From Ichthyocystis sparus (GTDB lineage Bacteria; Pseudomonadota; Gammaproteobacteria; Burkholderiales; 2013Ark19i), in assembly GCF_900078755.1 (NCBI RefSeq), contig NZ_FKIH01000004.1: a stretch of DNA of 64,000 nucleotides; one strand, written 5' to 3'. The first letter of the stretch is position 1. Each line of letters starts with the position of its first letter. The position numbers and the translations under genes were made by a program. The notes below the pieces were generated by a model that searched no databases, was not told the origin of the DNA, and was given only the letters and a program-made list of their open reading frames with translations. This document shows positions 45,001 to 52,030 of the stretch, one piece after another.

Positions 45001-45134
45001 TGGCACAGGCTGTTGCCGGTGGCGTGATTACATCAGCAATGTTAACGCTTATTTTTATACCTGTTATCTATACACTGTTTGATGATATAAAGAGATACTT
45101 TGGTTTTCATCCGCGACTTGATGCGGATTTGTAA
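42039..45134 (+). CDS. RND-family multidrug efflux transporter (HAE1/AcrB-like)
   Basis: 1031 residues from GTG 42039, preceded by GAGGAAA (42030-42036). An upstream in-frame TTG (42003) lies in the adaptor gene. The N-terminal helix and porter entry NPVFATMM ... LPKLPVQQYPDVNFPVV are typical. The proton-relay motif of helix 4, GFLIDDAIVVREN, is intact, as are the GGIIGQFFKEFGVTVS segment and the C-terminal GLVTKNGILLVDFAN. It pumps small hydrophobic substrates across the envelope; specificity cannot be read from sequence. Works with the adaptor just upstream and probably with the TolC homologue 1 kb downstream. Confidence 0.94.
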   Translation: MLISKISVGNPVFATMMMAALVVFGLSSLPKLPVQQYPDVNFPVVSVKTLYTGASPDVVETEVSEPIEKAINTISGLKEISSRSYQGLSIVTATFLLKVDTNVAANDVRERISAIRAKFPSGVSVPEVSRFDPNSSPIISIAIQSNSRSVEYITDLVKRVIVPRLQTTDGVGAVHTLGSQAKQITIAVDPDLLTSFGVGVESLLNVISSDNRDLAVGSFIADGGREPNVEVKNRVKYPLDFGLLYISKGVQLRNVANILIGRQDPQSMALSNSQPTVGLEVIKTDDANLIETVNRVRATVDKMNEEFNGDIRLDIVRDSSNKIRAAVRNFRNTIIEGVILTILTVFLFLGSWRSTVITGLTVPITLISSFAGMYAMGFSINFLTLMALSLSVGFLIDDAIVVRENIIRHLEMGKDAVHASLDGTDEIGLAVIATTMTVVAVFLPVAFMGGIIGQFFKEFGVTVSFVVIVSMFVSFTLDPMMSSVWHDPDVGGKSSNVFIKPIVKAINYIQKALSFLYVLVVKWCLSRRLVVIIFAIFVMGLSIYTIRFLGVDFVPAGDYSEIIVDFQSAAGSSIYVTADKAKQIDAILYSFPEVSQTLTSINSESSGKRSKTAGRVYVKLVPIKDRSRSVNDLIPIIRERLSRVGGIRIGLVGVQGPTGNRMPIEIKIMGDNYVELNRLSSLLVNKMQAANIFSDTRLSTDDLRPVVEIKVDTTKAASMGMSVTYLANALRILVGGDTSEVWQAPDGTGYTVLLRLNSSDLRSVHDLSHLYIAVPGTVKSNLVPLSELVSLKQVHMSNVREHINLMKSVKITSGVLVGRSLSKATNLAKLLIKNLHIPSGYTVSISGDSEDMKESVGYTVEALLLAVGFIYMILASQFHSFIDPVIIMTTLPFSVIGVVGALVLFRSSFNIFSMIGTIMLMGLVTKNGILLVDFANIRMRKGDSAYDAILSAARTRLRPILMTTISMLAGMFPSAFGVGEGSESSAPMAQAVAGGVITSAMLTLIFIPVIYTLFDDIKRYFGFHPRLDADL

Positions 45135-45156
45135 TATTTTGATTTTGGGAATATAT

Positions 45157-45813
45157 ATGGATTTTGATGTTCTCCGTGAAAACATGTTTGATACCCAAAT
45201 GAGAACTTGGTCCGTTTTCAAGGAAAGGGTTTTTGAGATTCTAAGAAAGGTTAAGAGGGAAAATTTTGTTTCAAGTGAGTATCTAGGACAGGTTTTTTTT
45301 GATATGGAGCTTCCGCTGCTAGATACTTCTGAAATGATGTTTCCACCACGAGTTGAGGCTAGGCTACTTAGCTCATTATGTGATCGTAACTATTCTTCAG
45401 CGCTTGTTCTTGGATCTGGAAGTGGGTATTTTGCCGCCTTGTTATCACGTGTGTCTAATGTCGTCTATTGTTTGGAGAGACACAGAAAGTTAGTAGATTT
45501 TTCCAAGAAAAATTTTCATTGCTCCAATATTGAAAATATAGATATCGTGGAGGCCGATATTTTTTCTTACAATTTTTCTTCAAAGAGGTTTGATACAATA
45601 GTTCTGTGCGGTTCTGTAGATAGAATTTCTGATAGATTTTTCTCGCTTGCTGAGTCTTACGCTGATGTAGTTGGTTTTGAAGGGGTTTTTCCTGCAGTTA
45701 CAGCTGTTAGATATCACCGTAGTAACAACTCATCATCCTGGAAGAGATTAGAACTTTTTGATTACTATGTTCCCCCATTTGTGAATGACAATAGTAGCTC
45801 ATTTGAATTTTAG
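45157..45813 (+). CDS. Protein-L-isoaspartate O-methyltransferase-like protein
   Basis: 218 residues from ATG 45157 (MDFDVLRENMFDTQMRTW). PCMT-fold methyltransferase: the N-terminal REN..DTQ motif and SAM motif I, LGSGSGYFAALLSR (about 88-101), are visible. The RENMFDTQ N-terminus matches a betaproteobacterial PCMT-like group that sits beside a rhodanese and TolC rather than the stationary-phase Pcm. True isoaspartyl repair activity is unproven. The upstream in-frame start at 45100 lies inside the pump gene. Confidence 0.82.
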   Translation: MDFDVLRENMFDTQMRTWSVFKERVFEILRKVKRENFVSSEYLGQVFFDMELPLLDTSEMMFPPRVEARLLSSLCDRNYSSALVLGSGSGYFAALLSRVSNVVYCLERHRKLVDFSKKNFHCSNIENIDIVEADIFSYNFSSKRFDTIVLCGSVDRISDRFFSLAESYADVVGFEGVFPAVTAVRYHRSNNSSSWKRLELFDYYVPPFVNDNSSSFEF

Positions 45814-45828
45814 TAGATTTTGTTGAGT

Positions 45829-46155
45829 ATGAGACAGTTATTACCACGTGAGCTGAAGCGGTTGCTAGATGGTCCAAACGGTGAAAAACAACTGTTGGTC
45901 GATATTCGTTCTGCTGAGGAGTTTAGTATTTGTTCTATTCCTGGCTCTGTTTCCTTTCCTAATGACAGCATCTACGATAATTACGATTCTTTGAATAAAG
46001 ATCAGCCAGTAGTAGTTGTTTGTCATGGCTTTGACCGTAGTGTGTCAGTAGCTATTTTTTTAGAAAGAAAGGGTTTCAGTGATGTTTCTGTTCTCATCGG
46101 AGGGATAGATGCCTGGGCGCTTAGGGTGGACAATACAATGCCACGGTACAAATAA
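45829..46155 (+). CDS. Rhodanese-domain protein
   Basis: 108 residues from ATG 45829; TTG 45820 is the alternative. A single rhodanese domain: LVDIRSAEEFSICSIPGSVSFP at the start (quoted split) and the active-site loop VCHGFDRS with the catalytic Cys. The end GGIDAWAL is typical. It probably transfers sulfur or handles persulfides in the cytoplasm. It lies 15 bp after the PCMT-like gene and 36 bp before the TolC homologue. Confidence 0.88.
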   Translation: MRQLLPRELKRLLDGPNGEKQLLVDIRSAEEFSICSIPGSVSFPNDSIYDNYDSLNKDQPVVVVCHGFDRSVSVAIFLERKGFSDVSVLIGGIDAWALRVDNTMPRYK

Positions 46156-46191
46156 CTAACAAATGGTGTCTCTAAGACATGTGGGGGGAAT

Positions 46192-47541
46192 ATGTTTTTA
46201 GACCGTTGTCGCTGGGATCTTATTTGTTTGATGGGTTTTTTGTTTACATTTTCTCAATCGGCAAAGTCAATTACTCTCAGCGAAGCTTATAATTTGTCAA
46301 AATCCAGAGACCCAGCGTATCTTTCCGCTCAGGCGCAAAAAAAGGTTGCTGATACCCTAGTTAGACAAGCTCAAGCTGGCTATTTGCCATCAGTTAGTGC
46401 ATCTGCCGGTGTGCAGAGTACTTATCCTGCACCACTTCCTCCACATATACAATCTACCGCTCCAAAGCAATGGTATTTTGATAGCTTGTTTTCGCTTTCT
46501 GTTCAAGAATCGCTTGTTGATATGACCGTATCCAAAGCTGTAAAGTCTGCAAAGATGCGAGCTCAAGCAGCTTCATATACGGTACAGCAGGAAGAGTATA
46601 ACTTAGCTACACGTGTAATGGATGCTTATTTAGCTGTTTCATCAGCGCAGGAGAAATTGGAAAGTCTATATGCCCGACGCAAGGTACTATTGGAACAAAT
46701 GCGCCAAGCTCGAAGAAAATTTGATTCAGGTACTGCTACAATTGCTGATGTTCAGTATAGCCAAGCTCAATACTCTTTATCTACGGCTGATATTGTTTCT
46801 GCCCAAGCCCTAGAAAGATCATCTATGGCTGCCTTGCGTATACTAGTAGGACAGCAGGTTGATAAAGTTGATACTCTATCTATTGATAATTTGGGCCCAC
46901 TTAATATGAAGGCCATAAATTATCCATTGAATTACTGGATATCTACAGCCAGATTGAAATCTCCCTCTATACTGACTAAGTACATGCTTCTTAGTGCCGC
47001 AAAGAATGATATAAGTACGCAAAAAGCAGCTCACTTTCCCATTTTAAAGTTAACTGCGACATCCAAATATAATAGCTTAGATTTAACGTCTGCGGTACCA
47101 AGCGCATTTCAACCTAGTTTGGTTGTGGGTGTACAACTTACTATACCCCTCTTTTTGGGAGGGGCAGTTTCCGCAAAGGTAGATGAATTTATACATAGAT
47201 CAGTTGCTGCTTATGAGGATTACAGACAGACCCTAAATCAGATCAATTTGATGACAGAACAAAGCTACCTGAATTTTATGAATGGTCTTAACCATATTAA
47301 TGCCATGAAGATAGCTTTGTCCTCTGAAAAAACAGCTCTATCAGCAAATCAGTTGGGATACCGTACTGGAACTAAAATCCTACTAGACGTGCTAGCAGCA
47401 GAAAATCAGGTTTACACTCTAGAGTCACAATTGGTGTCCGAAGTAGTTTCTACTCTTAAGTCATATGTTAATTTAAAAATAAATGCAGGTGTATTTTCTG
47501 TTGATGATTTAAAATTCGTCGATTCTTGTCTAGTAGAATGA
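46192..47541 (+). CDS. tolC: TolC-family outer-membrane efflux channel
   Basis: 449 residues. A signal peptide (about 1-27, ending SQSAKS) is followed by two structural repeats of long alpha-helical segments: ITLSEAYNLSKSRDPAYLSAQ and, in the second half, the Leu/Ala/Gln-rich helices ending LLDVLAAENQVYTLESQL (shortened). It forms the outer-membrane exit duct for RND pumps or type I secretion. GGGGGAA (46181-46187) is a good ribosome-binding site. Last gene before a 608-bp gene-free stretch. Confidence 0.92.
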   Translation: MFLDRCRWDLICLMGFLFTFSQSAKSITLSEAYNLSKSRDPAYLSAQAQKKVADTLVRQAQAGYLPSVSASAGVQSTYPAPLPPHIQSTAPKQWYFDSLFSLSVQESLVDMTVSKAVKSAKMRAQAASYTVQQEEYNLATRVMDAYLAVSSAQEKLESLYARRKVLLEQMRQARRKFDSGTATIADVQYSQAQYSLSTADIVSAQALERSSMAALRILVGQQVDKVDTLSIDNLGPLNMKAINYPLNYWISTARLKSPSILTKYMLLSAAKNDISTQKAAHFPILKLTATSKYNSLDLTSAVPSAFQPSLVVGVQLTIPLFLGGAVSAKVDEFIHRSVAAYEDYRQTLNQINLMTEQSYLNFMNGLNHINAMKIALSSEKTALSANQLGYRTGTKILLDVLAAENQVYTLESQLVSEVVSTLKSYVNLKINAGVFSVDDLKFVDSCLVE

Positions 47542-48149
47542 GCTCTTGTATTAGTGCTCTCAGTGCAACTTGTTCTACACTATTTAGGACTTTAAGGGTG
47601 CTGTGATTAGTCATTATTTGAGTGAATTAAGTAAGTGGATACCGATTAATTCAATTATGCGGCGTGACTAATTTAATTTAAGACTTACACAATATAACTA
47701 GTGCAAGTATATGTGTATTTATGTGCTAGCTGCAGTTACTGTGGTGATAGCAGTTTTGATGCCAAATAGTCCGATGCTATTAACTTGATGAATTTTGTTA
47801 GTTCATAAATCTAATCTTATATCTGTATTGGCCGCGGCTGTATCATATTATTTGATTTACATGTTTATTTTGATATATACGCTTATTTTGTTGTGATTTC
47901 TATCCTACATAGAAATGATGTGTGCTGGTTGTACCTAATCTTAACTGTGATAGGTGTGTATAATCGTAATTGCTAATGCCAGTGTGGAGTGATATAGGAG
48001 AAACTTGTAGCCGGGGCTTGTGTGCTGTGTCCACAGGTTGCACGAGGTACTAAAATAAGAATGAATGGGTAAAAGGGGAAGAACGCCCAAAAATAAAAAG
48101 AGCGTTCATCATACGAGAATAATGAAATATAAAATTTGATGGTGATATT
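47542..48149. other. 608-bp gene-free region between tolC and the orphan gene
   Basis: This is the longest stretch without a recognisable gene. No ORF of note, tRNA or convincing terminator is seen. A TATAAT at 47959-47964 could be a -10 but lacks a good -35. A hairpin with arms GAACGC (48081-48086) and GCGTTC (48102-48107) lies 43 bp before the orphan start. The sequence is AT-rich with several short dyads. It could be a regulatory region or the remains of a decayed gene. Confidence 0.6.
48081..48107. repeat. Hairpin upstream of the orphan gene
   Basis: GAACGC (48081-48086), a 15-nt A-rich loop, GCGTTC (48102-48107). The stem is GC-rich relative to its surroundings. It may be in the 5' untranslated region of the orphan gene, or an operator. 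No T tract follows. Confidence 0.45.
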
Positions 48150-49205
48150 ATGCTTGGCGTTGGTAGTGCTGATGTAGGTGAAGTCTGTGAAGGTGCTAGC
48201 GGTGAGCCTGTAGCTGGTTCGTCGTCATCTTTATTGGGTAGTGTGGGTGGCGATATTCCTCTGACATGTAGTGCGGGTGAAGTTACTGCTCTGTCATCCA
48301 TCTGTTGCATGACGGTTAGGGCTCGTGAAAGTTCTTTTTCCTCTTCTTCTAGTGATGACTGCGATGAAGATATTGGATCTCTTAGGGATATACTAAGAAG
48401 TCATTCCTCTACATATTATGGCAACATGAGGGATTGCTATAGTTTACGCCGGGATTGCAATATTTCTATCTTGGGTATATCAGGTACCCTATATCGTTTG
48501 AGTTCAGGTGGTGAATCTTATGTTCAATCTGGTGAATGTGAGTCCCTTTGCGTTATGCTTGGGGTTGCTGCTGGACTAATTGAGAGTTCTCAGAAGCTAC
48601 TAGAAAGTATTTTTGGTAAAGTGACGTTCCTTTACCACAATAGAGAAAGACTTTTGTGTAGGGGTTCTGCTGTTTGTTCTATGAGACTAACTCAGATTAT
48701 TAGAGAAGAATTGGGGGAAGGTTCTGCATCGGCAGAGTCGTCTTCTTCTAGTGGTGAATCTGATGAAGAAGTTGAGGTAACAATCTCTCCTGAGGGTCCT
48801 AAAAAACATAGCGTACGTTTGGGAGGGTCTGAAATTAATGTATTAATGTCAATATTAAGAAATTTTTGTTCGTATTTTTGCTCTTATGTCTTGGAGTTGG
48901 TGTCATTGTTGGAACACATTGCTGATAGTGGTGTATTTGCCAGTTTGGATGAAGAAATTAGATCTCTTATCAATTGTGCTAGTGAAGCGATGTTGACTGG
49001 TGAAATGATTGTTAGGGTTGCTGGGAGAACTATTATGTGTATTGGTAGTCGTCCCCTTGATCCTATTGGAGAGGAAAGTTCTGTTGGTGAGGAGGAGGAT
49101 GCAGCAGGTTATATAGAAGTAAGGAGAAGTTATCTTAGACGTGAGTTCAGACGTAGTCTCGCCAGTAGCTGTACTCTCCCTGCAGTTGCTGAGGGATCTG
49201 ATTAA
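48150..49205 (+). CDS. Orphan Ser/Cys-rich acidic protein of unknown function (effector candidate)
   Basis: 351 residues; I do not recognise the family. ATG 48150 follows a weak GGTGA (48141-48145). No signal peptide or clear membrane segment. Two serine-then-acidic linkers, SSFSSSSSDDCDED (61-74) and SSSSSGESDEEVEV (197-210), divide it into three blocks; a third acidic patch is GEESSVGEEED (307-317). The linkers resemble casein-kinase-2-type sites. Sixteen cysteines are spread through it. Blocks 2 (about 130-190) and 3 (about 225-300) look helical. The C-terminus is basic (RRSYLRREFRR). Third-position use resembles its neighbours. It overlaps the convergent gshB by 4 bp. An effector role is inference only. 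Confidence 0.75.
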   Translation: MLGVGSADVGEVCEGASGEPVAGSSSSLLGSVGGDIPLTCSAGEVTALSSICCMTVRARESSFSSSSSDDCDEDIGSLRDILRSHSSTYYGNMRDCYSLRRDCNISILGISGTLYRLSSGGESYVQSGECESLCVMLGVAAGLIESSQKLLESIFGKVTFLYHNRERLLCRGSAVCSMRLTQIIREELGEGSASAESSSSSGESDEEVEVTISPEGPKKHSVRLGGSEINVLMSILRNFCSYFCSYVLELVSLLEHIADSGVFASLDEEIRSLINCASEAMLTGEMIVRVAGRTIMCIGSRPLDPIGEESSVGEEEDAAGYIEVRRSYLRREFRRSLASSCTLPAVAEGSD

Positions 49206-50128
49206 GGTTGAATAAACTTTTCCGCTAGCTCTAGCCTAAACTCTGTTCCTTCTTCTATTTGCCTAAGACAAGAAGGACAAGTTATGTTGATCTCGTTTAA
49301 ATGGCCGTCAATAATGTCGAGACCGATCATGACTAATGGCTTATTTGAGAAGAAGTTAGCAACCGCCTCTCCAATATGCTTTTCCCTTTCTGATAGCGGT
49401 AATGTCCTAGCTATCCCGCCAGCTGCTACGTTAGCTCTGAAGTCATCATCCTTAGGGAGGCGCCTCAACCCAAAGGGAATTACTTGCCCACGCACTATTA
49501 TCGCACGCGTATCTCCTACTTCATGCACCTGAGGGAGAAATTTTTGAAGCATTATCTTTTCGGTGAAATGATTTGTTAACATGTCAAGCAGCAGAAATTT
49601 ATTCTTATCACTATCCTGAATAATAAAGACCGAATCCCCGCCCATTCCATCTAATTTTTTTGCTACACTGGATCTGTGCACGCCGGAGAATTCGTATAAC
49701 ACTTCCTTGTTTGCACTTACAATAGTCGGCGCTATGTATTCAGGGAAATTGAAAATGGAAATCTTTTCATTAATTTGCTGAAGATATACCGGATCATTGT
49801 GTACAGCTACACCATGCTTGTTTTGCAACTGCTGGAGCAGTATCGTAAGGTGTAGATATTCATGATGAAACGGTGGCTCCTTGCGAATGAAAATTTGATC
49901 TAACTTATGCAGCAGTATCTCTGATGCTTGCGAGACAATACGCGTTTTTTCAAATTTTGTAACTTGACTGCAATTTGCTACTAGCTCACCGTCTACATAT
50001 GATATATCCTCAGAATTACAGAAGAACACCGAGTGGCCAAGGTTGAATGACTCTTGCATAACAAAAAGTGACGTATCACGGTCAAACACAAGCCCTTCTA
50101 CAGGGTCTATTATGAACAGCAGGTTCAT
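49202..50128 (-). CDS. gshB: Glutathione synthetase
   Basis: 308 residues, typical bacterial GshB length. It adds glycine to gamma-glutamylcysteine using ATP (ATP-grasp fold). Recognised from FIDPVEGLVFDRDTSLFVMQE-type N-terminus (partial), QIFIRKEPPFHHEYLH, KLDGMGGDSVF (ATP-grasp loop) and the C-terminal GLDIIDGHLNEINITCP. The canonical P-P-F-D is PPFH here. gshA is not adjacent. The gene starts where the TPR-protein gene ends. Confidence 0.94.
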   Translation of the reverse strand: MNLLFIIDPVEGLVFDRDTSLFVMQESFNLGHSVFFCNSEDISYVDGELVANCSQVTKFEKTRIVSQASEILLHKLDQIFIRKEPPFHHEYLHLTILLQQLQNKHGVAVHNDPVYLQQINEKISIFNFPEYIAPTIVSANKEVLYEFSGVHRSSVAKKLDGMGGDSVFIIQDSDKNKFLLLDMLTNHFTEKIMLQKFLPQVHEVGDTRAIIVRGQVIPFGLRRLPKDDDFRANVAAGGIARTLPLSEREKHIGEAVANFFSNKPLVMIGLDIIDGHLNEINITCPSCLRQIEEGTEFRLELAEKFIQP

Positions 50129-50823
50129 TATTTTAGTGTAGATAGCAATTTTTGTGCTTCCTTCTTACGCCCAGAATCTCCGATGGTATGAAATTTCCTA
50201 ACGTTAGTCTTGGTAACTTTTTCTAGTGTAACCCTAGCTTTTTGCATGTTTCTTTTTGCTATATAATATTTTGCTAGATAAAAATTTGCGTCAATATTAT
50301 TAGGATCTTTTGCAATGGCTTTATCAATCATGTCTTTTGCTTTTTTAAGGCTACCAAAACCGATAGGCCAAGATGGTACATTTAAGTAAAGAGCTCCAAG
50401 GGTGGTATACGCGTATCCATCTAGAGTACTAGGCTCATCAGAAGATACTACTTCATGCAAAAGCTTGTATGACTCTTTTGCCAATGATAATCCCTTTAAT
50501 CCACCCTTTTCTCCAGCTACAAATGCCAATATAGCTGCGTATACCGTTTTATTTGATTGGGATGGGTCCTTTTGCATATTTGCTTTAGCCACTGTTAATA
50601 GATTAACGGCAGACTTTTCCCTATCCTTGGTTTGGGTGTATCTAATTTTGTTCATTTCTTCTAGCATGTAGTATGGCTTTGGTTGTTGCTCAGATTCATC
50701 AGTATCAACTATTTTATTTGTGCTTACTGCTTCAGCCGGTTTGGTTTTAGTTGTTGCAGCTGAGGATATATTGCCAGCCACTAACATTAGACCAATGCAA
50801 ATAGATGAGATTATGTATTTCAT
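50128..50823 (-). CDS. Secreted TPR-repeat protein of unknown function
   Basis: 231 residues from ATG 50823 (MKYIISSICIGLMLVAGN), which starts a signal peptide cut near SSAA (about residues 20-23); an in-frame start 12 codons upstream would spoil it. The mature protein is Lys-rich with two or three tetratricopeptide-like units, the clearest being SLKKAKDMIDKAIAKDPNN followed by IDANFYLAKYYIAKRNMQKAR (about 160-200). Probably a periplasmic adaptor. It lies between ccsB and gshB on the same strand, with 79 bp upstream that may carry a promoter (TATAGT on the minus strand). Confidence 0.8.
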   Translation of the reverse strand: MKYIISSICIGLMLVAGNISSAATTKTKPAEAVSTNKIVDTDESEQQPKPYYMLEEMNKIRYTQTKDREKSAVNLLTVAKANMQKDPSQSNKTVYAAILAFVAGEKGGLKGLSLAKESYKLLHEVVSSDEPSTLDGYAYTTLGALYLNVPSWPIGFGSLKKAKDMIDKAIAKDPNNIDANFYLAKYYIAKRNMQKARVTLEKVTKTNVRKFHTIGDSGRKKEAQKLLSTLK

Positions 50824-50902
50824 GTCTGTCCTTTGAGTAATTGTTAGACTATACGCCAAGCTTTGCGGTGAAAATAGGATAACATCAGATTAATTTGTTT
50901 CA

Positions 50903-52030
50903 TTAGAGTCTTCCATATGAATGTAGACCCGATAATAGGATGTTTACTCCTAGAAAAGCAAATAACGTTATAAATAGGCCGATGATAGCCCACCAAGAAA
51001 GTATTTTATGAGAAACGTTATTTATGAGACAAGCATGTAGCCAGGCAGCATAGTTTAACCAAACAATAAGCGACCACGTTTCTTTAGGATCCCATTGCCA
51101 GTAAGATCCCCAGGCATCAGCAGCCCATAATGCCCCTAATATTGTTGCGAGCGTAAAGAATAAAAAACCAGTGGAAATAAGCTTGTAAATAAGTGTTTCT
51201 AAACTCTGAAGAGTAGGTAGCGCCTTAATCCATCCCTTGTCCTTAATAATCCATGCCACTCCCGACATAGCAGCAGCAGAAAAGCAGCCATATCCTACAA
51301 AATTGGCGGGAACATGTATCTTCATCCAATAGGACTGTAGCGATGGTGAAAGAGGGACTATAAGATAAGATTTTCTCGTAGTGCCATACCAAATCATAAA
51401 CAGCCCAGCAATGACAACTATAGGAAGTATTAATGCACCTAGATTACGTATCTCTAGTTTCTTCTCATACCATAGATACACTAGTGCCGTGATAATCATG
51501 AATAGAATAAATACTTCATACAGGTTTGAAATGGGAACGTGGCCAATTTCTTGTCCCATTAGATATGATTCGTACCACCTGACCAGCAAACCAGATAAAC
51601 CAAATCCCACTGCTAACCATGTGTATTTTGTACGTGACACAGCTACTCGTTTAAAAATGTCAAGCCAGTGGATAATTGTTGCCATTACAAACATAACAAG
51701 CATCCACCCAATGAGACATTGACTGGATAAAAAATATTTTAGCCAAAAAGAATGATGGATATTTTCTAATTGATTTTGGTAAAGTACTACTGATAAAAAA
51801 GCAATTAGTAATGACAAACACAATGTAACAAATAGTTCTATCCAAAGAATGTGTATTGTCCAAAACACTATAGCTGTGATGCTTCCAACCATTATCGTTG
51901 TAGCAAGCGGATAATGTATTATGAAGATCTTAGAAAACAAAGATACTACTAGTATCAGGCTAGAACATAGTATAGCTAATAGGGACAAACTATTCCTTGA
52001 TGTAATATAAGTCCTAGTTATTCGGCCCAT
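50903..52030 (-). CDS. ccsB: Cytochrome c biogenesis protein CcsB (CcsA/ResC type, system II)
   Basis: 375 residues, about eight membrane segments. The tryptophan-rich heme-handling motif WGSYWQWDPKETW is at about residue 304-316, with conserved His in nearby segments. With ResB it carries heme across the inner membrane and attaches it to apocytochrome CxxCH motifs. The start overlaps the resB stop by 13 bp, so the two are translationally linked. Naming varies (ccsA, ccsB, resC). Confidence 0.93.
   Translation of the reverse strand: MGRITRTYITSRNSLSLLAILCSSLILVVSLFSKIFIIHYPLATTIMVGSITAIVFWTIHILWIELFVTLCLSLLIAFLSVVLYQNQLENIHHSFWLKYFLSSQCLIGWMLVMFVMATIIHWLDIFKRVAVSRTKYTWLAVGFGLSGLLVRWYESYLMGQEIGHVPISNLYEVFILFMIITALVYLWYEKKLEIRNLGALILPIVVIAGLFMIWYGTTRKSYLIVPLSPSLQSYWMKIHVPANFVGYGCFSAAAMSGVAWIIKDKGWIKALPTLQSLETLIYKLISTGFLFFTLATILGALWAADAWGSYWQWDPKETWSLIVWLNYAAWLHACLINNVSHKILSWWAIIGLFITLFAFLGVNILLSGLHSYGRL

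Noticed and set aside
48050..48310. 86-residue ORF on the minus strand across the orphan gene start
   Set aside because: It has no ribosome-binding site or recognisable family and is antisense to the longer orphan ORF; treated as a shadow.
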